Shown: piece by piece, positions 23,340-36,100 of the stretch
How positions within the stretch are numbered: position 1 is the first letter of the stretch
How the letters are laid out: each line of letters begins with the position of its first letter
NCBI RefSeq assembly: GCF_014805685.1
Contig: NC_060884.1
Coordinates: 13,901,356 to 13,965,355 of the forward strand
Length of the DNA stretch: 64,000 bases
Reading direction: 5' to 3'
From: Silurus meridionalis
Lineage: Eukaryota > Chordata > Actinopteri > Siluriformes > Siluridae
Made by a program: the position numbers and the translations under genes
Notes under the pieces: generated by a model
The model's input: only the letters and a program-made list of their open reading frames with translations
Told to the model about the DNA's origin: nothing
The model's database searches: none

Positions 23340-24650
23340 TCAATTCTTGTAGGTTGAGTGCAAATGGGCTTTAAAGGCTGGAAAAATAAACAGAAAGTGT
23401 TTATTTACACTTATGAAACAGTACATACAAATTACTTTACCACAGAAATAAGGCAAAAATCACAACTATTTACCTTCCTGGTTATCCCATAATTCTGCAG
23501 CAGCAGAGTTCATAGGGCTATCATTGTTGGGTTCTTAAATAAAACCAGGAGAGAAAAAGTGTTAAATGAAGAGTAAACAATGAGTCATCACATCTAGTAA
23601 CTGCTACGAATAATAATGAATAAAAATCTGTAGTATAAAAAAAAACAAACAAAAAAAACAGTACCTCCAAGTAAACTCTGAATAGAGAGCAGAATGGATC
23701 GAACATCATAAAGAGCAGACCATTTCTCTTTCAAAATGTCTAAGCAAATAAACCCATTTTCATCAACATTTGGATGGAAACAGGGAGTGACGAATTTCAC
23801 CCGAGGAGCGTTGTATGGGTATCCGCTGGGAAACTCCAAAGAGAGCTTATACCTCAAACCTTCATACACCTCAACAGGGGAAAAAAAAACAACAAAAAAA
23901 AAGGTTTGCATGCAAAATTAATATTGTTTTCCATACTGAAACACACCATAACTAATATGTACATGCAGCAAACATGGCATCAAAAAACTTACTGTTCCCT
24001 GAGCGCCATCTATTGTGCCAATCCATTTAAAGAGATTGTCAGACTCTGGGAATGCTGAAATTCCTTTGTCTCCTGACATCTACAATACACAATGAAATAT
24101 TTGGAGGCAAATGAATCATTATTATTAATATAATAATAATTATTGTTAATTAAAATGAACAGTTAACTCTGAGGACTCACCATGAGCGTCATCAGCTCTT
24201 GTTGAAGCCTGGGAAGAGGAAGGAAAGAGTCGCAATCAGGAATTTGCACACATTCAGTACCAAATAAACATTAAAATGATCCTTCAAGTTCTCGATTGAA
24301 GAGCCTGATCCACAAACACAAGCCTAAGTGTATAAAGCTTTTGTTTTCCTGTCCTGCAAGCAAGAATGGACCAGGATCCATTTATGTAGTCTAAGCGGCT
24401 GGAACTTTGTCAGACAGGATAGTGAGGGTCTCTGCTGTTATTCTCTCCTTGGTGGGCGTGATAATTTATCAAATAGTCAGTATTACTAAACTGTGAATGT
24501 CAGTTTTTCAAATGGCACAATATACAGAAACGCAAGAAAAGAATAGACACAGAAATCTTTAAAAAATTATTGATGAAATATGGTAGGTTTGTTAGGTTTC
24601 TTGGGTACTTTGGACTGGTTAAACTGGATCTAGCACACATGGATATGGAC

Positions 24651-24710
<60 letters not shown>

Positions 24711-25037
24711 GACTGAGTACAACAAGTGCACTTTGTAAACAGTTATTGGAAGCTTTGAGGAAACCAGAGACCCCAGTGAGAAGTGGTAGCTCAGTGGTTA
24801 AGGTGTAGGATTTGGAGTCAGAAGATAAGCTCAAGACCCAATACCACTATGAGGTCACTGCTTGATCCTTAACTGCTCAGGTGTGTGTGTGTGTGTGTGT
24901 GTGTATAAGATATTTAAGATATATGACATACAAGATCCTTGTATTTCATGCTGGATAAGGGTGTCTGTCAAATGTAGAATCGGGGGGGGGGGGGGGGGAG
25001 AGAGAGAGAATGACCTTTCTCTGTTGTAGTGTGCTTT

Positions 25038-25077
<40 letters not shown>

Positions 25078-25230
25078 AAACAGTGTTGTTCTCTCGCTGT
25101 CTGAATGCAGCGTCTCATCACTCACACACCTTTTGGTAACGGAGCCCTTGGACACACTTCCGGCAGTTTCGTTTCCTTTTAACGCGGCTGTAGAAGAAGC
25201 TGCAGCAGGATCCAGGTTCTGGGAGGCCAT
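23340..25230 (-). CDS. ube2c: Ubiquitin-conjugating enzyme E2 C (UbcH10)
   Basis: UBE2C is the E2 that works with the anaphase-promoting complex to ubiquitinate cyclin B and other mitotic targets. Six coding exons on the minus strand are 25230-25130, 24208-24181, 24079-23993, 23869-23665, 23533-23474 and 23377-23340, giving 172 aa (human 179). The start at 25230 gives [10 protein letters not shown], as in the mammalian protein. The UBC fold shows the [10 protein letters not shown] strand, an HPN motif (104-106), catalytic Cys114 in [13 protein letters not shown], and RSIL (129-132) at the position of the human destruction-box-type sequence. The C-terminus is shorter and ends in STYKN. All introns are GT-AG. 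Exon 1 splices at CAAAAG|GTGTGTGAGT. Polyadenylation signals on the minus strand lie at 23,199-23,194 and 23,153-23,148. Confidence 0.97.
24655..24707. repeat. (CA)n microsatellite in ube2c intron 1
   Basis: About 53 bases of CA dinucleotide. The same intron also carries GT runs at about 24,881-24,904 and 25,039-25,072 and a G-run with (GA)n at 24,980-25,008. Confidence 0.92.
24779..24976 (+). repeat. tRNA-derived SINE interrupted by (GT)n
   Basis: The A-box-like start tggtagctcagtggttaagg is followed by a weak B-box-like region (gctcaagacccaatacc) and by taactgctcag. The 3' end, gataagggtgtctgtcaaatg, is the word shared by fish tRNA SINEs (compare about 59,650). A (GT)n tract has expanded in the middle. 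Confidence 0.7.
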
Positions 25231-25944
25231 CGCTTACAGTCTAAACAAACCGAAATCACAGTCTGAATCGTCAACCTCAACAAGTGTCCAAAACCACAGA
25301 TTAATGTGCACACCGGAAGTGGCGAGTTTTAACTGAGGGGAAACCGGTGAATATTTCCGAAAGCTCGAACAAGCGGATTTTGCAGATGCGCAAAAATAGA
25401 TGGCTTTCACCAAGAAAACATTTTGTATTAAATATTTTAAAAATATTAGTTTCGCTCAGTAGGGAATTTGTAGCCACTGAGCTGAACAGGCGTTCAGGTG
25501 GACTTCTGGAAGCTCCAACCGGCTGCAGCAGCGTCGATAAGACCGCAGTGAAAGCTTAACGTTAGCTAGCATTGAGCTGAGCAGCGACAAAACAAGCACA
25601 ATAATCCGGCAATCCACTTTAAATCTAAAATATTAGAGTAAACGGATATTAATATTCGTTGTTAAAGATAATAAAAAACATCAGCCCACACTAAAGGACT
25701 GTCATTAGTATCAGGGTAATAATATACCCTCTATGGGGTTAGCTTACTTAGCTAAGATTAATGTCTACAACAGTGCGGCTGCAAGGTTCAACATAAATAC
25801 CGTATTATTCCAATCAAAATCTCCCTGACTGCATATTTATTGTGTATACATCGATAAATATTAATAAATAGATTATAATATAGGTAATACTGAAATCTAC
25901 ATTACCAGCTCTGCGGTCCTTGTGCCAACAGTTACTACCGGAGT

Positions 25945-26140
25945 TCAGTCAAAATTTAAAAATCATATCCCGCCCCCCCGTTTAAACTTTCTTTCTCAAA
26001 CCCGTGTCCCCGCCTACAAACACTGCATCCACCAATCACAGTCGAGCTTCCAAAACACACTGGGCGGGCTTTAGCGACCTACTATGACGCACGTCAAAAA
26101 GCCTCCAAGCTGATTGGACGACGCGTTTACATTGGCGTGT
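25945..26140 (-). promoter_or_regulatory. Probable ube2c promoter with CCAAT boxes
   Basis: CpG-richer sequence between dnttip1 and ube2c. On the minus strand it has CCAAT at 26,135-26,131 and 26,117-26,113. A third, inverted copy has CCAAT on the plus strand at 26,032-26,036. There is a GC box (GGGCGGG, 26,062-26,068) and a palindrome TGACGCACGTCA at 26,085-26,096. CHR-like TTTAAA words lie at 25,981-25,986 and 25,955-25,960. NF-Y plus CHR control is the known pattern for G2/M genes such as UBE2C. The start site and any leader intron are inferred; an acceptor-like tgtttag ends at 25,241, just before the start codon. Confidence 0.5.
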
Positions 26141-27141
26141 CTATAACCGTTGGTGATGCCTATGCAGCAGAACAGACCAAACACGTTGCCGAAGTTTGAT
26201 CACACGCCACATTTAAGAAGACAAGGGGAAATCAGTTTCACACAATAGACCGGCTGTATTTCCCACAACAAAAGCTTTTTTAATTGTATTTTTTTTTTGT
26301 TTCAAAATAACTTACATTTCCCACCATTTTTCTGTAAAACATGTAATTGTCAAATACTGTTCTCATTCAGCCACCAAACGGGGACACAAGTCATAAAATG
26401 TTGGACATCTTATTACTACACTACAGCTACATTTCCTTTCCCCCTAAACATTTTACCCTGACTAAAAATAAGTAGGAATAAGTTAATTGAATTCCCTTTT
26501 TGTGTACATGGGAGGGGGGGGGGAGCTTCTCTGGTATCCTGTTAAAACCTTTTACAGGCTGTCAAAATGCTTCCATATAACTAAAGAGGGCAAAGTACTC
26601 AAAACAAGATCAGTGAGTGCATACATATGCAGACAACCTCCCATAAAAAACCCGTGTAAGAAAATACATGCTGTATATACACAGATATTTAAAGCTACTT
26701 TTGTGATTAATGTGAAGAAAAAAAAATCTGTCTGATATAATCTCTAATAATACTGAGTTTAATAAACCCTAACAGTTCACACATTTCCAGCATCTATTTG
26801 CACACAAAGTAAAAATTGCTAAGCTTGATTCCAAGGCCAGTGTCTATTGTGTAATTAAAACAAACAAACAAATGCAAAACATTCACAGAAATAAAAATAA
26901 TGGAAAATCTGACTGAGATTCTTTTCATTGTGCATGGCCTGGTCCCTTTCAGAAGCAGACTAACTATGCCATTGGGAATCTTATGGATCAGAGCGAGACA
27001 ACAGACCTGGGATCGGTTCTTATTGCCATTTACGAAAGAAATACATCTATTAATCTTTTAAAAAGTATGTTGGACAGTGTGTTGATCCTAAATCAGCATT
27101 TGTACCCTAAAAATTTAATGGTGCCAAGCTCCAAATTTCTT
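26141..27141. other. dnttip1 3' UTR and intergenic stretch
   Basis: This lies between the dnttip1 stop codon and the ube2c promoter. No other gene is seen. It is mostly AT-rich, with a short G-run at about 26,512-26,523 and a poly-A patch near 26,718. Confidence 0.6.
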
Positions 27142-30100
27142 TTAATCCTTCTCGGATCTCTGAGCATCCATTGTCTTTTGCATCTTCTCCACCATCCAGA
27201 CAGGAACCATAAAGGGCTTTAATTCATCCAATCTCAATTCAGGACAGTCTCTAAAAGAGGAACAAATATTCATTAGATGATTGAATTAAATTATCATTGT
27301 TATGAAGCTTAGTCGGTTAACAGCATGTAAAAACACTAAACAACAGAAAGTAAAATGTCCCGCAACAATGTAGGTTTATGTTTTTGCAGCAGCCAAACTA
27401 AGACTTAGATAAAACTATGCACAGCAAAAAACAGACAATAGAAACAGTTCCTGAACTGCAGAATCAAAGATATAGGCTAATCAACAACTTAAAACATAAA
27501 TTTTAGGCAGGTGTGAAGAAATGCTGTAAAGTAAAAATGCTTTAAAAAATATGTATTTAGTTGTTTATTCTTTATCAATATGAAAAAAAATGCAAAGTGA
27601 GCAACCAAAAGAAAAATCAATATTTGGTGTGTCCAGAAACAGCTGGTGAGAAACAGCCAATCTCTGCTTGTAAAGTGAGATTATGACACTTTTTAATTTC
27701 ATACACCGTGGCAAGACTGAGTACAGCAACAAGACACACGTAGTTATACTGCATCAGCAAAGTTTCTCCCAGGTAAAGATTTCAAAGCAGACTGAAGTTT
27801 TCGAATGTGTTTTAAGCTATTTTGAAAAATGCACAAAGAAATGGACTGTAGACGCATTGGTCGGCCTCGAAACTTAATGTAGTGAATGAGACGCATATTG
27901 TGCTTACGTCTCTTCAAAATCAGAATATGTACAGAAATGCCACCAGCAAAAAACTGGTGGAAACCAGTGGGACCCAGGTAGATCCATCTACTGTCTAGCG
28001 AAGTCTGGCTAGAAGTGTTCTTCATGGAAGAATTGTGTCGAAAAAGCCATTTCTCAAACATGGAAATAAGGCTAAGAGACTCAACTATGCATGAAAACAT
28101 CAGAATGAGGGTCAAAAAATTGGCAGCAGGTGCTCTAGACTGGAGTCAACATATGAAATATTTGGTTATAGCAGGAGGGAAGTTGTTTGCTGAAAGGCTG
28201 GAGAGCAGTACAACAATGAGTGTCTGCAGGCAACAGTAAAGCATGGTGGAGGGTTCCTTGCAAGTTTGGGGCTGAATTTCTGTAAATGAAGTTGGAGATT
28301 TATTCAGGAAAAATTGTGTCCTTAATGCTGAAAAATACAGGCAGATACTTATCCATCCTACAATACTATCAGGGAGGCATCTGATTAACCAAAAATGTAT
28401 TGTTCAGCAGGACAACTACCACAAATGCCAACTAAGAGAACAAGGAGTCCTGGAAGTGATAGTTTGGCCCCCACAGAGCCCTGACCTCAACATCATTGAG
28501 TTTGTCTGGAATTACATAAAGAGACTGAAGAGGTTCAGAAGTCCAAGATGTTTGGAACAACCTACCTGCCTAGTGTGCAAGTGTACATAGAGTAATCTAT
28601 GCTGTTTTGCAGGCACAACAAATATTGATTTGGATTTATCGTGTGTATTTTATTTTCCATTTAATTTCATTTATTGATAAAAAATAAACTATAAACACAT
28701 TTACACTTTACAGCATTTTTTCACACCTGCCTAAACTTTTGTACACTACTTTATACACACACAGACACAGGTACACACACACACAGTTAATATAATTTAT
28801 GTAATATGAAGGAGGTGAGATTGAGATGGTTTGGACATGTGCAGAGGGGGGGCATGGGGTATATCAGTAGGAAAATGCTGAGGATGGAGCCACCAGGAAG
28901 GAGGAAAAGAGGAAAACCAAGGAGGTGGTTTATGGATGTGATGAGGGAAGACATGCAGGTAGTTGGTTTGAAAGAGGCAGATGTAGAGGACAGGGGGGGT
29001 ATGGAGACGGATGATCTGCTGTGGAGACCCCTAATGGGAGAAGCCGAAAGAAGAACAAGAAGAAGACTACAAACAGATAGCTAAAGCTTTATCAGCATCT
29101 TCCACAATTATTGGCTTCATAAAAAGGAGTTGAAACCATATACAGCACACACCATACGTTTCTACTCAAACAAGAAAGGTACTTGTAGTTATTTTTCCAA
29201 ACTAGTATATGTGTAAAAAAAAAGGTGGATTGGTAATAAAACTGCAAAGGTATTAAAAAGTCTATTGAACACTTGTATCCATGTCCTTTTTCTCTGAAGT
29301 GTACATAGGAATAAAAAGTAAATTGTAAGTATTTAAATCTCTTAATCATCAATTACAATGCACAGATCACATTGTTAATATAAAAATACCATCCATTACA
29401 ATAAGGAACATACAAAAAGCCCCCTAAAGCAGGATTTCCCTCTTATAGTAAGGACGGTGAAGGAGAAGGTGGAAAAATGAGCCTACTGCTCAGCTTAGCT
29501 GTTTCTTGTTTATTATGAAACATGACAACCACTAGAACAGACCACTTTCACAACAACAAGCTCACAAAATGCAACCCAGCCTTCAGTCTTGTGGTCAGAT
29601 GAGACCAATAAGAAAAACACCTGATACCTGCTGTAAATGGCGAAGCATCAGTGAAGCTTTGTGGCTGGTGGCTTAGGGGAAGTTGTTAAATCGGACAGGT
29701 ATAAGGATATTTAGGCCCAAAACATGGGTATCTTTTTTAAATGTGTGTGTGCATAATATGTGTAAAATATGCATGCACAGGTTTCTACATATCAAATGTT
29801 ATCGAACAAGCTCTTCTTTTGTGAGGATGTGAATATATTTAATCAAATTCCTCAAGATGTACATACAAGAACCTGTCAAACCCTCTACTATTAAAAAACT
29901 AAAATTTAGCAAACTGATTGAGGCTCTTATCCCACTTATCATACTTGTAATATCAAAACAACCGACAGAGTAATTACTGATATCAGTGTGCACAACAAGG
30001 TGCTGAAAGTTGGACATGTGTTAGGGAGAGCTAAACACTAATGGAGATGATGCCTTGCTTGACGCTTTGGCATGAGGAGTCTCAATTTTCTCCCTAATTT

Positions 30101-33100
30101 AGTCCTGGATAATTTCCACCTACCAGCCAGCTCTCGCCTCCCATACAGCAGCTACAAACCATTTTAAACTGCTGCTCATGCTGCGTCACAGGATAACTGG
30201 AGGGGGGTGTAAAGCACTTTGAGGACAGTGTAATCTTCCCCCTTCTAAATGCATGAACCCACAGATGCGCAGGATTGTCATAGTGATTTACAGGAGAACA
30301 GAGATTATGAGCCTCCCATCCAAGGACCAGAGCCCTTTTTTTTTCTCTTGGACTCTATGTTTTATGCAAAAAAAACTAAAAAAAAAAAAACCCACCTTTT
30401 TTAGGGTCACAGTGGAGGAGTGGAGGACATTAAGATGCAAATATCCCTCGCATTTTGTTCTTTTTATTTGAATTTACGTTCATAAAGGGTACAAATAATT
30501 GGTATTATGCTAAATTACCAGTTTTACTTCACTGTGGGTGTTATTTAACGTTGTGGGATCAAACAAGTACAGTAAAACAAACTACTTTAATATTAGGCAC
30601 AGGGAACATTTAATGGGTTTAGTATTATTAACTTACTTATATTCCTCACTCAGGGCAAGGTCTTGGATGTCCTCTTCAATAAGAAGATATGCCTAAAAAA
30701 AACCATTCAAAAGTTCCTTAAAAAAATAATTATGAAATCTTAACATACAATATGTACAAACTGATTCTTACCATCTTTCCACCTGTGGCTCTCATATGTT
30801 GCCTCTCTGCAAGCCACTGCTTATCCTGAGCATCAGCAGCATACTGAAACACACACAAACACCGAAATTTAAAATGAACAATGCAGAAGCAAAATATAAC
30901 ATAGTAAACAGAGAAACTCACACTACCTTGAAGAGATCTGCATGTTTAATATAGATCCTTCCCCTGGTGCCTCCCATCCCTAAAGCTCTGCAATTTAAAT
31001 ATTTATTAGTTAAATTTGTGATACAACACAAGAAGAACTCAAATTATACATAAGATCCATAGTCACAGAATGAAATTTCAATAAACTGAATCATTAGTAT
31101 CTGATGGCCTGTGAAAGTCTTTCACAGGGAGAAACCGGGACACATTCATATACCGTAATTTCTGGACTATAAAGCGTACGCCTTGTATAAGCCGCACCCA
31201 CTGAATTTTACTAATATTTTTATTTTTAACATAAATAAGCCACACCTGTGTCTACACTGAAACTAATGAACTTTACACAGGCTTTACCGAAAGAGAGTGT
31301 CTGTTACACGGTGTAACGGGTGAAATATGTTGTGGCTCCTTTAAGAGCAGAGCGGCATTTTGGGAATAGCACGTCACTGCATTCCTCCGGTATTACTGTG
31401 TGTGTGTGCGTGTGAGACTGAGGGTTATGTGCTCATTATTTTCTGATGCTCATTTCTAAGTTTCTTAGACTAACCCATAACGCTGTTGCCAAGAAAAATA
31501 AAAAAGCACGAGTTTTGGAAACCTGTCTGTGCTTATATGATTTCATTTGCAACCAAAACTAGCGAGCTCTCCCTTCACCCAGACTCAACCCGTTACAACG
31601 GCTTGTATCTAAACAGTAGCCGACCAAGAAAGTCATTGTTCACGGTCTTCCTTCTTCCTTTCACAACTACTGTATTTCTCTCTGCAGTTTATCTTTTTGC
31701 ATCATCATGTGTTTAAAAATCAACACTGGTGGAAGTTTTTTCTCCCGAAGCCGTGCAGATCAGAACAGAGGTAAGGTGCGTTTTTTCGTTTCCGTTCGGA
31801 AATTTCATTGGTCTAATGTTATTGGGTTCAGTTTTTTGGCTTGAAGTTTGTGAAACCCAGGAAAAACCCAGGAAAAATCCATAAATTAGCCGCTTCGTTG
31901 TTTAAGCCGCGGGGTTCAAAACGTGGGAAAAAAGTAGCGGCTTATAGTCCGAAAAATACGGTATTTATTTTGACTATTGAGCAGGTTTCTGGTAAACATT
32001 TCGCTGCTTAAAAAGCAACTTAAACAGTGGTGTGTAACTATCCAACACCCTGACATTCCCTATAATCAGTGGATTTTTAACCTTTTATATACCGTGCTCT
32101 AATGACAAGATTTTCTGATCTTGAATCTGAAGTGCCTGGAACCCCAACATTATAAGGATCTCCTTGCTGAAACTGCCTTGGTTGATTGAAATGAATCATA
32201 TAAGCAATCATGGGCTGGAAATGTGTCTGCTTGAACACACATTTTATTTGGTTTTCTAGCTGCGAGTCGGTTAAGAAATAAATGGCTTGAATTTATTTAC
32301 TTTGAAGGAGCAGGTTTTCGTGGCAGTTTATGGTTCTGTGACAGGCTTAAAGTAGTGATGTAATCTAAACGCTATTGGCTTTTTGGGAGAAAAAGCCAAT
32401 AGGAGAAGGCGTTTAATTTGTCCCAACCCAAATTAATCTAACTTCTTATAAAACAAAATCTTTACATGACGATAGCATAGGTACGATTATAAAGTATGTA
32501 CTTTCCATGTAGTTTTAAACCTTTAACGATTTCTTTGAACTGCACTGTCCAAGTGCGTTATTGTCAGAAATAACCCAATCGCTAACAGCCGATTTTCTTT
32601 TTCTTTGTCTTGTCAGCTGTTTTAACCGAATTTTGACCAATCTGCCAATTCAAATCCTTAAGCTAGCTGCAGCCAATCATACGACAGCTACTAGCCTAGT
32701 AATTTGCTGGTGGAATGTTCAACAAGACACATAAACCACAGCATCATGTAGCTCTACTGCTTATATGTTACAGTTCAACTAAGCACACTCAGAGGAAAGC
32801 TCTACAATTTAGTTTGTGTTAAGGGTAATGGCAACGTTTTCAGTCAGAAAGCACAGATTTGTTATATAAGGCTTTTTTACATTTTGCTGTGTCATTGCCA
32901 GGACTCTGTCTTGCAATCTCGCATACAGAATGTTTGAATTAACACAGCATACGTCGGTTTCTGTATTTGACATCAATTGCAATTTTAAATATATGACACA
33001 TTAATTGTGCTATTCTTTTTTTTTTTATAAAATACATGTTTATAGATAAAGTGTCTTACAATCGCATCCAGTGGTGAGTTTAGTCTCAATCAATTAGAAA

Positions 33101-36100
33101 AGTTACCATGGAAACAATTAATTTAATAACAACTTACTTGTTCGCCCTGGATCCTAAAACAAATGTGCTTTTTTCACTCAGCCGGGCGGGATCCCACTGC
33201 CAGAATAAACCCCATATTTAAAATGTGTCAAATGCTCAAGCATACACAGACTATAGCTACATAAATGTGATGAGTAAAACCATCTTTTTTTTTTTACCTT
33301 CGGTCCCTCCCGCTTTATGGGCTCGACTATTTTGGGTTTAATCCTACAAAGAATGAGGAAACATTTCTAAAATTACAACAAACCAACAAACAGATATACA
33401 TTTAAACCATCATTCCTCAACAATACTTACGGAGTACTGTACGTTACATTTCTGTCATAAGGTAGAGTGGGCAGAGGGGGACGGCCTTTCCTCTAAACAC
33501 AGGTAAACAAAAGTGTCAGCAACTATTTAAACAATACGACCAAATTAGAAATTAGATTAGAAATCAAAAGGCACTTTTTTGTCATCAGAGGTTTTCTGAA
33601 GCAAATAAGCCTTCCTGATTTTACAATAGAAAAAGGTATTGGTAGAAATAACAGCAGCAAATATTTTATATATAGTTAACCCCCTGATAATTCTCATTTA
33701 GAACCTAACTAACAACAAGTTGCATTTGAAACTATGTTTACACTAATGTAGATGAATTCACCAAGGAAACTCTAAGAACGTAACCCCTGTGAGTTCCGGA
33801 GGACCACTTTATATAATATTTTAATTTCCCATTTCCTTTACCTTTTTAGGGATTGGGCTTCCTCTTTGGCTGGAATCATCATCCATCTGCCGTGAGCGCT
33901 GAGAAGTGAAAGAGTTTTGAGACACCTCACCGAAGAATCTTTAGATTTAAATGCCTAATTATAGCATATGTTGTTACACTGTCACTACACTGACAATCAC
34001 AGAATGGGACCAGCATCTTTTGTCAAAACGGTGAAAGATTGTGTGGTGGTCAGAAAAAAAGCCATCAAATGTCACTGTGGCAGAAATCTACAAAACAAGA
34101 TTTCAGCAGGGAAACTATTTTCTAACCCTGTCTTTCCTACAAAACACTTATGTTAGAAGCCATTTGAATAAATGCAGCAGTAGATGCAACCAAAGTTGCC
34201 TAAAGATCTAAATCAACACTAGTCAACTGTGTTTCTCATAGCTTAAATTTACAAGCCATAGCAAACTGGACATGAGCCTAATTCATTTAAGTTGTGACCG
34301 AACACCGGTTGTCAAAATGTCCATGATGCTGCTGTGCCATTACATCATCATCAAAACAAAGAACAATTCAGATTACAGCCAACATCCACAGATGACCTTA
34401 GACAAAGTTTGAAAAATGATCAAAACAACTTATTTAAAAAACCAAAAACTTAATCAACAGAACTGTTCCATAGTTCAGCAGTCAGGGCAGTAATCATACA
34501 GCTGGCCATTCTGTCTCAACCATGAAATCTTTCCAATAAAATGTATCCCACAAAAAACTATGGAGCATCAATAGTCACCAAGATTCTGACTTGCAGTTCT
34601 CAGAACTAGGGTTTTCTTCTGCAGAAGGTGAACTGTTCTCCTGAACCTCCACACAAAGAACTAACTGATACTTACCTTTATAGATGGATCAAAAACAGGT
34701 CGTGTAGTTTTCTCTGCATCAGGAAAGAGCTGCTTGGCCTAGATGAAAAGATTTTCCCATGCTTAACTTGTACTCTTTCGTCTCAAGCTTTAAACATGTT
34801 TTTGTTTAAGCCGCGGGTTTGACATACGTGCTCTAAGCAGTTTCGACAAGCCTCTTTGATGAGCTGATCCGTCTGAACCTCCTCCCCCACGTTCTCCTTC
34901 ACGTTGCTTGCTGCCTTCTCAAAAAACTGTGCAAAAGAAAGAACAACCGATATCACTTTCATTCGTTGTTCAGTTTTCCGCCAACATCATACAGACTGCT
35001 CAGCGTTACCGAGTGTAACTTACCTTCATGTATTTTTTAAAGACTGCCAATATGTCATCGTTAAAGCTGGACTGTAGCACAGTTCGCAAGAGGTCCATAG
35101 AAATGACAGGATCTGTATAACTAGCACCCCCAAAGACATGGATTACTGTCAGAGACTAAGTATTAGGTACAGACATCACGGCTTTGTACAATTCATAGCT
35201 AGACGTCAAGACGGCTTAAATCATCTGGAAGACGTAGCAATCAATGAACTAAAATAAGTATGTTCAGAGTTACCTTACAGCCATCTGGGAGCGCCTACCC
35301 CTGCGCTGCACCTGTCTGTGCTTGATCATGATGTTCCAAGGGTTCTAGTGTACAAGGGAAAATAAATGCTGATAAATGCCAAAGTAAAGACATGGTGACA
35401 AATCGGTGACCGAAGAAAGCACATAAACTTAGCAGGAAAATCTTACTGGAAGTGGAAAGAGATGCATTGTGTCATCAGATTCTTTATCACTAATGGGATT
35501 AAGGAATGGACCTGTCATGGAAACTACATTACTTATTTTATGATATATGGACATGACCACAGTCATTTTTTCTGACCTTATTATTGCCCTCTATGTTGCA
35601 TGCTTGTTCACTTACAAAAGCAAATTCATTTTAACCAGTTATGTAGCGCTGTTCACTCCAGAGATGTCAAACAAGGATACTGTAATGACCATGCATTCTA
35701 AATACATACACAATATTATTAAGTTGATACCCAATTTGTAGCTAAAACAGATTCCACTTCATAGGAAGGCATTCCACAATATTTTGGAGTGTCTCTGTGC
35801 AAACATTTGCCCAGCCATCCATTAAAACAATTGTGAGATCAGGCACATGTGTTGGACAACAAGGCCTGGCTCACAATCTCCTTTCTAGGCCATTTCAAAG
35901 ATGTTCAGTGGGGTTGAGGTCAGAGCTCTGAGCACACCAGTCAAGTTTTCCCTCATCAGATTCATCCAATCATGTTTTTATGGACCTTGCTTTGAACACA
36001 GAAAAAGGCCTTTTCCCAAACTGTACCCACATATTGGAAGCATATCTGTCAAAAATATCCAGGTAATATCTAGGTATCTAGAGCAAACATATTTCCCTTG

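Noticed and set aside
28806..29084. 92-codon Arg-rich frame taken as a novel small protein
   Set aside because: It is the C-terminus of an RTE-like reverse transcriptase. The same text occurs at 2.6 kb and 43.5 kb.
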